A stretch of 64,000 bases of DNA. Origin: Roseovarius gaetbuli. Its GTDB lineage: Bacteria > Pseudomonadota > Alphaproteobacteria > Rhodobacterales > Rhodobacteraceae. The DNA is taken from positions 1 through 64,000 of the forward strand of contig NZ_FWFJ01000016.1 of NCBI RefSeq assembly GCF_900172365.1, in the 5' to 3' direction. The translations under genes and the position numbers were made by a program. The stretch's first letter is position 1. Every line of letters starts with the position of its first letter. This document shows, in pieces, positions 8,389 to 17,902 of this stretch. Below the pieces are notes generated by a model that saw only the letters and a program-made list of their open reading frames with translations, was not told the origin of the DNA and ran no database searches.

Positions 8389-9546
8389 TTAATGACACTC
8401 GGCGCTCGCCGTCAGGTAACGCCCAAGCCCCTCTGGAAGCGCCTCGATTCCAAGCCCCGGAGCATCACTCGCACGCCATTCTCCGCCCTCGCAAACGCCC
8501 CCCATCCCGTCAAACGCGCTGCGCAACGGGTTGGGGTTCACATCCACCTCAAGCATGCCATCCCCGCCAACCGCCGCGAGGACCGCCCCCGAGGCCGCAA
8601 GCCCTATCCCGCCGCCCAGGAAATGCGGGCAATAACGCCGCCCCTGCGCCAAAGCCCGCTTTGCCACCGCAAAACAGCCGCTTATCCCGCCCCATTTCAC
8701 CACATCGGGCTGAATCACCTGCAAGGCCCCCGCCGCCGATGCCGCGTCAAACGCCGCCTGCCCCACGATATTTTCACCGCCCGCCAAGGGCATATCCGCC
8801 GCGCGCGCAAGCTCCTGCCACTCTTCTTGCGGCGCGAAGACCGGCAAGGGCTCTTCCAACCAGCCAAGCCCTGCCCCGGCGACCGCCTTTACGAAGGCCC
8901 GCGCCTGCGGCAAGTCCCAGGCCTGATTGGCATCCGCGCACAGCACCATGCCCTTGGGCAGGGATGCCGCCACCGCCAACAGCTTTTGCGCATCGCCCTG
9001 CGCAAAGCCGACCTTGACCTTGAACGCGCCAAACCCGGCCTCCTGCGCGGCGGGGATCAACCGGTCTGCCGCGTCAATCGCGATGCCGCTGGCATAGGTC
9101 GGCACCGACGCGGGGGCCCCCTTGCGCAACATCTCGCGCAAGGGTCGACCGGCACGCCGCGCCACAAGATCCCAAAGCGCGATATCAAGCCCCGCAATCG
9201 CCTGATCAAACGGGCCCGGTTCGCCGCATTGCACCGCGCGAATGCGGGTCTGGGCACTAAGCCGGTGAAACAGGGCCTCGGGGTCTGCGGCCCTCTGGCC
9301 AAGCACCAACCCCGCGATATCGCGCTCGATCAGGGCGACGCGATGCTCGGCACCGGCAGCAGGCCAATTGGCAAACACCTCGCCCCAGCCAAAACAGCCA
9401 TCGTGATCCTCGACGCGCACAAACACCGCCGGACGGTCGCGCATGACGCCAAAGGAAGTCGCCACCGGCACCTCTATCGGCACCCGATAGGCATAGGCCT
9501 CGATCCGGGTGACAGGCGCGGCCCCCTCCTCGTCAGCTCCGGTCAT
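8389..9546 (-). CDS. Enolase-superfamily enzyme, mandelate racemase subgroup
   Basis: A 385-residue enolase-superfamily protein. The alpha/beta capping domain spans about 1-125 and the barrel follows. Visible catalytic residues are the KxK pair (K176/K178 in FKVKVG), metal ligands D205 (CADANQAW), E231/E232 (LEEPLP) and E258 (GGENIVG), and the Asp-His dyad D281 (IQPDVVKWGG) and H308 (CPHFLGGG). The KxK plus Asp/His dyad places it in the mandelate-racemase subgroup, which includes sugar-acid dehydratases and hydroxy-acid racemases; the substrate cannot be assigned. I chose the ATG at 9546, preceded by GGGGGA; an in-frame ATG at 9564 lacks good spacing. A GlxA-type regulator lies 88 bp upstream on the same strand. 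Confidence 0.82.
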   Translation of the reverse strand: MTGADEEGAAPVTRIEAYAYRVPIEVPVATSFGVMRDRPAVFVRVEDHDGCFGWGEVFANWPAAGAEHRVALIERDIAGLVLGQRAADPEALFHRLSAQTRIRAVQCGEPGPFDQAIAGLDIALWDLVARRAGRPLREMLRKGAPASVPTYASGIAIDAADRLIPAAQEAGFGAFKVKVGFAQGDAQKLLAVAASLPKGMVLCADANQAWDLPQARAFVKAVAGAGLGWLEEPLPVFAPQEEWQELARAADMPLAGGENIVGQAAFDAASAAGALQVIQPDVVKWGGISGCFAVAKRALAQGRRYCPHFLGGGIGLAASGAVLAAVGGDGMLEVDVNPNPLRSAFDGMGGVCEGGEWRASDAPGLGIEALPEGLGRYLTASAECH

Positions 9547-9634
9547 GATGATCCCCCATGGCATGCCTCAAGGGCGCAAACCTGCAATGTCAGGCCGCGC
9601 GCCGCAATCGAAAGCGCCAACCTCATCGCACACC

Positions 9635-10663
9635 TCATGGCGCGCTCCGGCTCTGCTTGGGTGATCGGCCAAATCGCGCGCGGAAACTCTTTGTGAAAAC
9701 CATCGTCGACGTGAAACCCGATGCCACGGCAACTTCGCTCACCTTCAAATCCGTCTCGCGCAAAAGACCGCGCGCGTGATCAAGCCTTAGATCACGAAAG
9801 AACCGATAGGGCGATTTGCCAAGGTATTTGACGAACAAACGCTCCATCTGGCGGCGAGAGCATCCTGCCGCATCGGCCAATTCCTCCATCGTGGGCGGTG
9901 CCTCGATCTGCGACTGCATCGCCTTGATCGCGCGCACAAGAAAGGGGTTTCGGGTCTCGATTCCCGTGCTCACCGATGCGCGTTGCGGTGCGTGGTCACT
10001 GCGCCGTTGGCTGTAAAGACACATGTCCGCCACGAGACCGGCAAACGCCCCGCCATAGTCGGCCTCGATCTGCTCAAGCATCATATCGGTCGTCCCGACA
10101 CCACCGCCACAGGTAAAGATCGTGCCATCCACCTCATAGGCGTTCTGCGTCACCTCAATGTCGGGAAATGTCTCCTGAAAGGCGGGCTGATTCTCCCAGT
10201 GCAGGGTCGCGCGCCGCCCCTTCAAGAGACCGGCCTGCGCCAGGGCAATTGCACCGGTGCAAATGCCGCCGACGCGGCCCCCGAACCGGGCGTGCTGGCG
10301 CAAAAGGCCAAGCAGGTCCTTTGCCCCGGCCCCGACGCGCACGGTCCCGCCACAGACCACAAGATCGGTTTCGCGCGAAAACGGGCCTAGCGATTGGTCG
10401 ACATTGACCGACATCCCGCAAGAACTTGCCGCGGGCCCGCCATCGCAAGAGGTGACGGTCCAGCGATAAAGCGGCCGCTGTGCCAACTGGTTGGCGATCC
10501 GCAACGGATCAAGCGCCGCGCTAAACGCCAGAAGCGTGAAATAGGGCAGCAGGTGAAAGGCAAAGTGGCGGACCGGGCGGACCTCTTTGATTGCAAAAAA
10601 GGCCGCGCCTTGCGGGATGATAGCCTCGCGCTGCACCGCCGGGTCACCCATCGCGCAGGACAT
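9635..10663 (-). CDS. GlxA-family transcriptional regulator (DJ-1/PfpI plus AraC HTH)
   Basis: A 342-residue protein with an N-terminal DJ-1/PfpI (class I glutamine amidotransferase-like) sensor domain from about 15 to 180, including GRVGGICTGAIALAQAGLL, and a C-terminal AraC helix-turn-helix (about 230-325: ADAAGCSRRQMERLFVKYLG and SEVAVASGFTSTMVFTKSFR). Such GlxA/GbdR-type regulators usually activate catabolic genes for choline, carnitine, arginine or related amines. The downstream same-strand enolase-superfamily enzyme is a plausible target. I took the ATG at 10663, with an AGG motif upstream; GTG at 10675 and ATG at 10651 are alternatives. The effector is unknown. Confidence 0.85.
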   Translation of the reverse strand: MSCAMGDPAVQREAIIPQGAAFFAIKEVRPVRHFAFHLLPYFTLLAFSAALDPLRIANQLAQRPLYRWTVTSCDGGPAASSCGMSVNVDQSLGPFSRETDLVVCGGTVRVGAGAKDLLGLLRQHARFGGRVGGICTGAIALAQAGLLKGRRATLHWENQPAFQETFPDIEVTQNAYEVDGTIFTCGGGVGTTDMMLEQIEADYGGAFAGLVADMCLYSQRRSDHAPQRASVSTGIETRNPFLVRAIKAMQSQIEAPPTMEELADAAGCSRRQMERLFVKYLGKSPYRFFRDLRLDHARGLLRETDLKVSEVAVASGFTSTMVFTKSFRARFGRSPKQSRSAP

Positions 10664-10928
10664 GAAACCTGTCACGCGCCCACTGCCGGATCAGCGGCTT
10701 GCGCTCCCGTCGATCACAACGGGCAGGCGCTCCATGACGTTTATCAACCTTCATCTATTCCCTCGTTTCAGTGTTGCAAAAGACCAGGGCCATGGCACGA
10801 TCTTATCCCTGTCTCGGCAAAACGCCCATACTCGATCTACGCGATCCGCCATTGGGCATCCGAAACCATGGACGTCCCGCTCAATTGCGCATAGTTTTTC
10901 GCTCAATTGCATCGATCGGAGACCAGTC

Positions 10929-11321
10929 ATGGACCAATTCGCGGGCGGTTGCACCTGTGGCGATGTTCGATTTCTGGCCTCGGGGCGCCCCTACCGGGTT
11001 GGGCTCTGCCACTGCCTTGATTGCCGCAAACATCATGGCGCACTGTTTTACGCTGCGGCCGTCTTCCCTGCGGATGCGGTGAAAATTGACGGCGCGCCCC
11101 GAGAGTACGCCGGGCGGTTTTTCTGCCCGCGCTGCGGATCGTCAGTTTTCGCCCAAAGCGGCAACGAAATAGAGGTTCATCTGGGCGCGCTCGATGCCCC
11201 CGACCAACTGACGCCGACCTACGAAAGCTGGGTCATCCGGCACGAGGCCTGGCTGCCGCCGTTTCCCCATCTCAAACAATTCGATCGCGGTCGTGACGAC
11301 GCAGGGCGCGATGAGGCGTAG
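10929..11321 (+). CDS. GFA (CENP-V) family zinc protein
   Basis: A 130-residue protein of the GFA family (glutathione-dependent formaldehyde-activating enzyme-like, CENP-V fold). The zinc-binding cysteines are visible: CTCG near residue 8, CHCLDCRKHHG near 27-32, and CPRCGSSVF near 65-68. The fold is known but most members have no proven reaction, so formaldehyde chemistry should not be assumed. The ATG at 10929 gives the standard family N-terminus (MDQFAGGCTCG); longer in-frame starts upstream have no family support. It stands alone, divergent from the GlxA-type regulator with about 265 bp between, and is followed by a tRNA-Val on the other strand. Confidence 0.85.
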   Translation: MDQFAGGCTCGDVRFLASGRPYRVGLCHCLDCRKHHGALFYAAAVFPADAVKIDGAPREYAGRFFCPRCGSSVFAQSGNEIEVHLGALDAPDQLTPTYESWVIRHEAWLPPFPHLKQFDRGRDDAGRDEA

Positions 11322-11381
11322 GCGAGACGCCGCCCTTGCGCGCGGGCCAGCGGTCACTTGCGGTTCTTGAAAGGGGGGGAA

Positions 11382-11457
<76 letters not shown>

Positions 11458-11551
11458 GATTGCGGGCGTCTTAGCCAAGCCCGCCGCCCAGTGCAAGAGG
11501 CTTTGTTCACCTTCCTGCAAATCCTTTTGAATTCATCCGTCAAACGCGCAT

Positions 11552-12406
11552 TCAGCGCATCAAAACCACCGGAACCTTGCAGGATCGGATCATCGCCGTG
11601 GTGGTCGAGCCGATAATCAGGCTGCGAATGCGGCTATGGCCATAGGCGCCCATCACCAGCATGTCAAAATCCGCCTCTTCCACCAGCTTGCCAAGCGCCG
11701 CGTCCGGCTGGCCCGAGACAACGCCGGTCTCGGCCTTGATACCGGCCGCCTCAAGCAGGGCGCGGGCATTCTCAAGGCCTTTCTTGACCTCGGGCGTGGC
11801 CGTGCCGACGGTGACCACATGCACCGAGAGCCCCGCGAAAACCGGGCTGCGGGCGATCTGATCCACCGCTTTCATCGCAGAGATGCCACCGTCATAGGCG
11901 ACAAGCACCTTTTCAATCGGCTCGAATGCGCGCGCGGCCACGACAACGGGCTTGTGGCTGGCGCGCACGATCCGCTCAAGGTTCGATCCCAGATGCCCCT
12001 TTGCAAAATCGGCCGCCTCGCCGCGTTTGCCGATCAGGATCATCGCCGCATCGTCCTCGACCTCGGCCACGGTTTCCACGATATCGCCGTGGCGCAGCCG
12101 GGTGGTGATCTCGCTCACCCCGGCGCGTTCAAGAATACCGCGCGCATCCTCAAGGATCGCCCGGCCACGATGCGCCACAAGCTTGGCGCGCTGCTCGTCC
12201 AGCGCCGCCAGTTCTTCCAGCAAAGCCGTGCGCGCCCCAAGCCGGATCGAACCCGACAAATCGGCATTCTCGGCGCTTTCACGGCGCCCCAGCACATGCA
12301 AAAGCTCGACCGGCGCGCCCAAGCGCCCCGCAAGCCAGGCGGCGTGTTCGCAGACCGACGCCGAATAAATCGAACCATCCACAAGCGCGATGATCTTGTC
12401 TGTCAT
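11552..12406 (-). CDS. Tandem universal stress protein (UspA family)
   Basis: A 284-residue cytoplasmic protein made of two Usp domains (about 1-140 and 150-284). Each begins with a beta strand ending in an Asp (IIALVDGS and KVLVAYDGG). The second domain carries the ATP-binding motif G-x2-G-x9-G-S/T (GAYGHSRIRSLIIGSTT); in the first, ILIGKRGEAADFAKGHLGSNLERI is a near match. It starts 13 bp after the SulP transporter gene, so the two are very likely one transcript. SulP-Usp gene pairs recur in bacteria, suggesting that the Usp protein senses nucleotide or stress state for the transporter; that role is inference. Confidence 0.88.
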   Translation of the reverse strand: MTDKIIALVDGSIYSASVCEHAAWLAGRLGAPVELLHVLGRRESAENADLSGSIRLGARTALLEELAALDEQRAKLVAHRGRAILEDARGILERAGVSEITTRLRHGDIVETVAEVEDDAAMILIGKRGEAADFAKGHLGSNLERIVRASHKPVVVAARAFEPIEKVLVAYDGGISAMKAVDQIARSPVFAGLSVHVVTVGTATPEVKKGLENARALLEAAGIKAETGVVSGQPDAALGKLVEEADFDMLVMGAYGHSRIRSLIIGSTTTAMIRSCKVPVVLMR

Positions 12407-12419
12407 GGGTTATCCCCCC

Positions 12420-13910
12420 TCAATGCGCCATCAACGTATCTATGGCTCCGGGCTTATCATGAATTGCCAGCTTGTCGACGATGGTTTCGCTGGCCTCGTT
12501 CATACCGACAATCTCGACCTCGGCACCATCACGGCGGAATTTAAGGACCGCCATGTCGAGCGCCTGAACCGACGAGATATCCCAGATATGCGCCTGGCTC
12601 ACGTCGATCACCACCCGGTCAAGCGCCTCTTTGAAGTCAAAGGCATTCATGAAATCCTCGACCGAGCCATAGAAAAGCTGCCCTTCCACGCGATAGGTCC
12701 GCACCCGTCCATCGCTTGTGATGTCGGTGGTGACCCGGAACAATTGCGCGATCTTGCCGGCAAAGAAGATGCCCGACAAGAGCACGCCCACCAGCACGCC
12801 AATCGCAAGGTTGTGGGTGTAAACCACCATCACCACCGTCGCGATCATCACGATCGAGGACGAGCGCGGATGCGTGCGCAGCTCCTTGACCGACGACCAG
12901 CTGAACGTGCCGACCGAGACCATGATCATGATCGCCACAAGTGCCGCCATCGGGATGCGGCTTACCATATCGCCAAGCCCGACCACGAGGATCAAAAGGC
13001 ACACACCGGCCACGAAAGACGACAAACGCCCGCGCCCGCCGGATTTGACGTTGATGATCGACTGCCCGATCATCGCACAGCCCGCCATGCCACCGATAAA
13101 GCCGGTCGCCGAATTGGCCAGCCCCTGACCGATGCATTCCTGATTGCGGTTCGATTTGGTGTCGGTCAGATCGTCAACGATATTCTGGGTCATCAGGCTC
13201 TCGAGCAGGCCGACAACCGCCACCGCGATCGAATAGGGAAGAATGATCTTGAGGGTCTCAAGGTTGAACGGAATGTCGGGAATCAGAAAGATCGGCAAGG
13301 TATCCGGCAAATCCCCCATATCGCCCACCGTGCGCACATCAAGCCCAAGCGCCAGCGTCACCGCCGTCAGCACGATGATCGTCACAAGCGGCGAGGGAAT
13401 GGCCTTGGTCACAAGCGGGAAAAGGTAAATGATACACAGGCCAGCCGCCACCAGAACATAGGTGATCCAGGGCACAAGGCGCGGATCAAGTTCGGGCAGT
13501 TGAGCCATGAAAATAAGGATCGCAAGCGCGTTGACGAACCCCGTCATCACCGATTTCGAGACATAGCGCATCACAAACCCAAGCCGCAAAATACCCGCCC
13601 CGATTTGAATGAGGCCAGCAAGAACGGTCGCCGCCAAGAGGTATTCCAACCCGTAATCGCGCACCAGCGTGACCATAAGAACGGCCGTGGCCGCCGTGGC
13701 CGCCGAAATCATGCCCGGCCGCCCGCCGGTGATCGCGGTGATCACGGCAATCGAGAAGCTGGCATAAAGCCCGACCTTGGGGTCAACCCCGGCGATGATC
13801 GAAAAGGCAATCGCCTCGGGGATAAGCGCAAGCGCCACCACCAGTCCCGACAAGACGTCGCCTCTGATATTTCCCAGCCATTGGCCACGATAGGCATCAA
13901 GTGAAATCAT
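12420..13910 (-). CDS. SulP-family anion transporter with STAS domain
   Basis: A 496-residue SulP (SLC26-like) transporter. The membrane domain (about 1-385) contains the family signatures [19 protein letters not shown] and GLYASF near the N-terminus and [20 protein letters not shown] in the middle. A C-terminal STAS domain follows, with [19 protein letters not shown] holding the region that is phosphorylated in related anti-sigma-factor antagonists. SulP proteins move sulfate, bicarbonate, chloride or dicarboxylates; a BicA-like bicarbonate role is possible but unproven. I chose ATG 13910 ([11 protein letters not shown]); an ATG at 13955 would add 15 residues without a clear ribosome site. 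Followed after 13 bp by a tandem Usp gene. Confidence 0.87.
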   Translation of the reverse strand: MISLDAYRGQWLGNIRGDVLSGLVVALALIPEAIAFSIIAGVDPKVGLYASFSIAVITAITGGRPGMISAATAATAVLMVTLVRDYGLEYLLAATVLAGLIQIGAGILRLGFVMRYVSKSVMTGFVNALAILIFMAQLPELDPRLVPWITYVLVAAGLCIIYLFPLVTKAIPSPLVTIIVLTAVTLALGLDVRTVGDMGDLPDTLPIFLIPDIPFNLETLKIILPYSIAVAVVGLLESLMTQNIVDDLTDTKSNRNQECIGQGLANSATGFIGGMAGCAMIGQSIINVKSGGRGRLSSFVAGVCLLILVVGLGDMVSRIPMAALVAIMIMVSVGTFSWSSVKELRTHPRSSSIVMIATVVMVVYTHNLAIGVLVGVLLSGIFFAGKIAQLFRVTTDITSDGRVRTYRVEGQLFYGSVEDFMNAFDFKEALDRVVIDVSQAHIWDISSVQALDMAVLKFRRDGAEVEIVGMNEASETIVDKLAIHDKPGAIDTLMAH

Positions 13911-14127
13911 GTGAAATCCGTTCCTGACCAAGCCCGCCGCAACCGGCCCTGTCATGTCTGTGCAGTTTTATCGTCGATGGATCGGCGCATTTTAGCGCCG
14001 CAAAAGCGCCCAAGGTCACGACCCAGGGGCACCCGTTGATTGGGCGCAGGCTTTAGCCGCCCTGCCCGGCCTTGCCAACCCCATGCGCGCGCATTCCCGC
14101 CTTGGCGTGGCCGCAGGGCCGCGCGCC

Positions 14128-16647
14128 TCAGGCCTTGGGCGCTACCAGATCGGGAATGATATAGGCTTCTTTGCTCAGCCCGCGTTTCTCGGCCGTGGCG
14201 CGCACCGCCTCTTGCAGGCTCGCGCTGCGCTTGAGCAGCTTCACAAAGCGCGCCTCATCCAGCACCAGAAGCGTCGAGGGCGCAATCGCGCGCACTTCGG
14301 TGCGGCGCGGCTTTTCCATCAGGATCGCCATCTGCCCGAACATATCACCCCGACCAAGCCGCCAGGTCTGGTTCGCGCTCTCAAGCTCGACCGCGCCCGA
14401 GGCCACAAAGAACACGCTCTTGGCGGCGGCGTCCTTGCGCACGATCACCTCTTCCTCGTTGACATAGCGCGTGCGCAGCGCCCGCGTCAGGCGCCTGAGG
14501 CTGCGCGCATCAAGCCCGCGAAACAGCTTGAACTGGCTCACCAGCTCCGCCTTTTGCACCGCAAGATCAAGCTTGGGGCGCTCTTCGGCCTTAAGACGGC
14601 GGGTGTCTATATCCTGAACCAGCGAGGTATAAAGCTCCGAGCCGATCAACCCGTCTTCGCGCATCGCCTCGTATTCGCGCGCCTCAAGGCGCAGCGCGGT
14701 GCGCCGGATAAAACGGCGCTCAAGCTCTTCGGCATAGCCGGGATATTGCAGCCGCAGCCCCTCAAGCGCGGTTTCGACACGCTCGACGCGCCGGGTCTGA
14801 AGCTCGTGCAGCAATTCAGCCACCCGACGCCCGTGAATGCGCCGGATGCGCTTGTCGATGAACCCGCTCAGATCGCGCAGGATAAGGCGCTGCGACAACA
14901 GCACCTCGAAGCGATCCGCCGTCATCCGCGCCAGCGGCCCCGACAGGCCAAGCCGATTGTTGAGGATCACCGCGGCGTGAAACGCCCGATCATAGCGCAG
15001 GCTCTTGCGCGCGGCGCGCTGATAGCCGGTGCGCCCGCCACTGCGCGTCGCCTCGATCAAACGATCCGCCTCGCTCAGGATCTGCTCCGAAAGGCGCGCC
15101 GAAATCGCCCGCTCGCGGAACCGTGCCAGAATGGTATCGCGCTCGGCCCCCGCAAGCGCAATGAGCCCGAGCGTGATCCGGTCGCGATCCGAGATGGCCG
15201 CATCGTCCTCGGCCGCCTTGACCGCGCCATCAAGCCTCTCGCCAAACCGCTTGGCCTCAGAGCGCACGGTTTCCTTGGTCAGCTCGTAATTCTCCGACAC
15301 CCGCGCCACGTCTTCGCGCACTGTCTGAAGCGCCACCGCGATCACCTGATTGCTCAGCGCGGAATCCAGCGGCGACAGCCGGTCAAGCCCAAGTCGCCCG
15401 ATCACCCACCGCAGGGTCGTGCCCTGCACCAACAGCGTAAACAGGGTAAAGCCCGTGGCAAGGATGCCGACCAGCCGCTTGGCCTCAAGCGGGACGCGGA
15501 AACTCTCGGTCACCGCAAGCGCAAGCGCCAGAGTGACCGCACCGCGCAAACCGCCCCAGAGGATCGCCGCGCGATACGGGCGCTCGACCACCGGCGACAG
15601 TCTGACCGCCGACAAAAGCGGCATCAAGCCGAACAGGATAACTGCACGCGCCGCAATCGCCGCCAGCGTCACCACCACGATCAGGATGAAATCGCTCGCC
15701 CGCACCTCTTCCAGAAGGCGCGGGATCAACAAGGCCGCAAGGATAAAGATAAGCGCCCCGGCCCAATGCGCCAAAAGGTTCCAGACCTCGCGCAGGTTGG
15801 CCCAGGCCTCGGGTGGCAAACGCGCGGGCCCGGTCAGGTTAAGCGTTAGCCCCGCCGCCACCACCGCGATCACGCCCGAGGCGCCCACGCTCTGCTCGGC
15901 CCCGATATAGGCGAGATACGGCAGCGCGACCGAGACCGAAATCAAGGCCAGCTCGTAGCGCGCGAAAAGCGCCATGATCCAGACCGCGATCCGCGCCGCC
16001 AGCCAGCCCACCACCGCGCCCCCCGCGATCAGGACCGGAAACTGCGCCAGGGCATCGCTGAGCGTCGGGTCGGGCATGCCGAGGCGAACAAAGCCCATGA
16101 ACAGGCCAAAAAGCGCAATCGCCGCCGCGTCATTCAACAGGCTCTCGCCCTCGATGATCCGCGACAACCGCCGCGGCGCCGAGATCGAGCGGAAAATCCC
16201 GACCACCGCCGAAGGGTCGGTCGTGCTGACAATCGCGCCGATCAAAAGACAGGCCGCAATCGGCAAGGTACTTGCCCAGGCAAGCGCATAGCCAACCGCC
16301 AGCGTCGCCACCACGACCGCCACCACAGCCAGCACCAGGATCGGCACCCAGTCATCCAGCATCCGGCGCGGGTTGACCCCAAGCGTGACCTGAAACAACA
16401 GCGTCGGCAGGAACACGTACAAGAACACGTTCGAGCGGATCGGCAACGCCAGAATCGCCTCGGCCACCGGATTGAGGGCGTCGGTGATATCCGTGCGCAG
16501 GAAAAAGATCGCCGCCGCCCCGATCAACATGCCAAGGCAGGCCAGGATCACACTGTAAGGAAGGCGCAGCCGCGCCGCCAACGGATCAGCCGCGGCTATG
16601 ACAAGAAACAGCGATGCGATGATCGTGGTGACAAGAACAATATCCAT
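14128..16647 (-). CDS. CPA1-type Na+/H+ antiporter with C-terminal cyclic-nucleotide-binding-like domain
   Basis: An 839-residue protein. The first 420 residues form a CPA1/NhaP antiporter with about twelve membrane segments and the ion-site stretch STTDPSAVVGIFRS and EGESLLNDAAAIALFG. A long helical cytoplasmic region follows (about 430-690), then a CNMP-binding fold (about 700-820) with RGDMFGQMAILMEKPRRTEV as the phosphate-binding cassette. The cassette keeps the Arg but has Gln where cyclic-nucleotide binders usually have Glu, so ligand binding is uncertain. The layout resembles plant SOS1 and animal sperm NHE antiporters. I used the ATG at 16647 (MDIVLVTT); an upstream TTG at 16665 is unlikely. 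It lies upstream of sulP with about 217 bp between. Confidence 0.85.
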   Translation of the reverse strand: MDIVLVTTIIASLFLVIAAADPLAARLRLPYSVILACLGMLIGAAAIFFLRTDITDALNPVAEAILALPIRSNVFLYVFLPTLLFQVTLGVNPRRMLDDWVPILVLAVVAVVVATLAVGYALAWASTLPIAACLLIGAIVSTTDPSAVVGIFRSISAPRRLSRIIEGESLLNDAAAIALFGLFMGFVRLGMPDPTLSDALAQFPVLIAGGAVVGWLAARIAVWIMALFARYELALISVSVALPYLAYIGAEQSVGASGVIAVVAAGLTLNLTGPARLPPEAWANLREVWNLLAHWAGALIFILAALLIPRLLEEVRASDFILIVVVTLAAIAARAVILFGLMPLLSAVRLSPVVERPYRAAILWGGLRGAVTLALALAVTESFRVPLEAKRLVGILATGFTLFTLLVQGTTLRWVIGRLGLDRLSPLDSALSNQVIAVALQTVREDVARVSENYELTKETVRSEAKRFGERLDGAVKAAEDDAAISDRDRITLGLIALAGAERDTILARFRERAISARLSEQILSEADRLIEATRSGGRTGYQRAARKSLRYDRAFHAAVILNNRLGLSGPLARMTADRFEVLLSQRLILRDLSGFIDKRIRRIHGRRVAELLHELQTRRVERVETALEGLRLQYPGYAEELERRFIRRTALRLEAREYEAMREDGLIGSELYTSLVQDIDTRRLKAEERPKLDLAVQKAELVSQFKLFRGLDARSLRRLTRALRTRYVNEEEVIVRKDAAAKSVFFVASGAVELESANQTWRLGRGDMFGQMAILMEKPRRTEVRAIAPSTLLVLDEARFVKLLKRSASLQEAVRATAEKRGLSKEAYIIPDLVAPKA

Positions 16648-16825
16648 AGGCCTGAAATAGCTCAAAAATCAGCGGTATGTAATCACGCTTATAAGGATTA
16701 CACGCCCGCGCACCCTCGCCTGCGCCGTTTCTCGCCACAGGCACGCAAAAAGGCCCGATCGCCACGCAATCAGGGCCTCCGCGCAGGGTAATCGTGCGGG
16801 CACTTAGCGACCAAAGGGGTTAAAA

Positions 16826-16900
16826 TGGTGGGTGATAAGGGATTTGAACCCCTGACATCTTCGATGTGAACGAAGCGCTCTACCACTGAGCTAATCACCC
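16826..16900 (-). tRNA. tRNA-Val (CAC)
   Basis: A 75-nt cloverleaf on the minus strand: acceptor stem GGGTGAT/ATCACCC, discriminator A and encoded CCA, D-arm TAGCTCAGTGGTAGAGC, anticodon stem CTTCG/CGAAG with loop TTCACAT (anticodon CAC), T-arm AGGGGTTCAAATCCCT. It complements the tRNA-Val(TAC) at 11.4 kb. Confidence 0.95.
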
Positions 16901-16920
16901 GCCGTGGCCGGTTTCTAGCG

Positions 16921-17364
16921 TCAGTCCGCGCCCTGTGCAACCTGATCTTTCATGGGATCTTCCTCGCCGCCACCCGGCCCGCTGATCACGCTCGCGCCAC
17001 CGGCTTTGGGCTGGCGTATCTTGGCGACGATCACCCGCGCATTGGCCATTTCCTTGATCCGGTTCAGCTTGACCTTGCCGAGGGGCTGAAGGTTCAACTC
17101 ACGACCTTCCGCCAGAGCTTCGCCGAGAATTTCCAACACTGCCTCGACCACCGGCTTGGCGAGTTTCTTTTTGACATCTGTGCGGGTGACGACCTTGTCC
17201 AGAAGCTCTTGTTTCTTGAGTTCGGGCCCCGCGTCAGGGGTCATGTTTTCCGAAACGACAACGGGAGTGATGCTCTCTGCTGGATCCGCTTTTGGCGTGG
17301 GTGCGGGGGGGCTTGCCTTGGCGCTGGCTTGACGGCTTGCGGTTGTGCTGCGTCGCGTGCTCAT
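16921..17364 (-). CDS. HU/IHF-like DNA-binding protein with disordered N-terminal extension
   Basis: A 147-residue protein with a Ser/Thr/Ala/Pro-rich, positively charged N-terminal tail (about 1-45), then an HU-like domain (about 48-122: KKQELLDKVVTRTDVKK, VVEAVLEILGEALAEGREL, LPLGKVKLNRIKEMANAR-like strands) and a Gly/acidic tail. Within the domain, GRELNLQPLGKVKLNRI fits the HU beta-arm entry. Such extended HU-like proteins are common in Rhodobacterales and are presumed nucleoid-associated. The ATG at 17364 follows a GAGG motif at correct spacing; an upstream TTG at 17376 is less likely. It ends 20 bp before the tRNA-Val gene. No partner is evident. Confidence 0.75.
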   Translation of the reverse strand: MSTRRSTTASRQASAKASPPAPTPKADPAESITPVVVSENMTPDAGPELKKQELLDKVVTRTDVKKKLAKPVVEAVLEILGEALAEGRELNLQPLGKVKLNRIKEMANARVIVAKIRQPKAGGASVISGPGGGEEDPMKDQVAQGAD

Positions 17365-17493
17365 TTGATGCCTCAATTGTTTGTTTTATGGAAACAATCT
17401 AGCGCGCGAGCGACGAAATTACCAGCAACAGTTGACGAAACGGCACCTTGGGATCAAAATTGTTGCCTAACTTTTCAGACTTGCGGATTGACC

Positions 17494-17691
17494 ATGACAA
17501 GGACCATGACCGCCGCCATTATTGGCCTGAGCCTTTTGAGTGCACCCGCCCTTGCCAGCGGTCTTGCCGATCCGGTTGTCGCGCCCGAAGTGGTCGCCGC
17601 AGAGGCCACCGCATCCTCCGGTTCACTCGATAGCGCGATCCCGGCGTTGTTCGCCATTCTGGTGCTCCTGCACCTCGCCGGCGCGCTCTAA
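17494..17691 (+). CDS. Small exported protein, unknown function
   Basis: A 65-residue protein with a clear Sec signal peptide (MTRTMTAAIIGLSLLSAPALA, cleavage probably after ALA or ASG), a short Ala/Val/Glu-rich middle, and a C-terminal hydrophobic helix (about 49-65). It may insert in the membrane through that helix. Start at ATG 17494; in-frame starts further upstream would overlap the HU-like gene region on the other strand and add unrelated sequence. The middle (PVVAPEVVAAEATASSGS) resembles short proteins that sit near heme genes in related genomes, but that is memory and weak. It lies 211 bp before another small exported protein with a related signal peptide plan. Confidence 0.6.
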   Translation: MTRTMTAAIIGLSLLSAPALASGLADPVVAPEVVAAEATASSGSLDSAIPALFAILVLLHLAGAL

Positions 17692-17902
17692 CCACGCCAC
17701 GCTCGCGCATCGCATGCCACATCTGTCGCCCCCACACGGGCGCCGGAAAAAGACCCGTTTTCGCGCAGCCCTTTTCAAAAACTTCCAAATTTGCCCATCT
17801 TATGTTATTTTCAAACCCATCCGTGGGCGGTTTTGTTTTTTTCGACCAATCGTGACAGATTTTGTATTTTTTCCGCCAATGGATTTTTTCTGGGGGAATA
17901 CC

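Noticed and set aside
12390-13904. Long open frame opposite the SulP gene
   Set aside because: His/Arg/Asp-rich composition without family resemblance; a mirror of the real gene in high-GC DNA.
14083-15849. Long plus-strand open frame opposite the antiporter gene
   Set aside because: Extremely rich in Arg, Ala, Leu and His, no domains, entirely antisense to a well-supported membrane protein.
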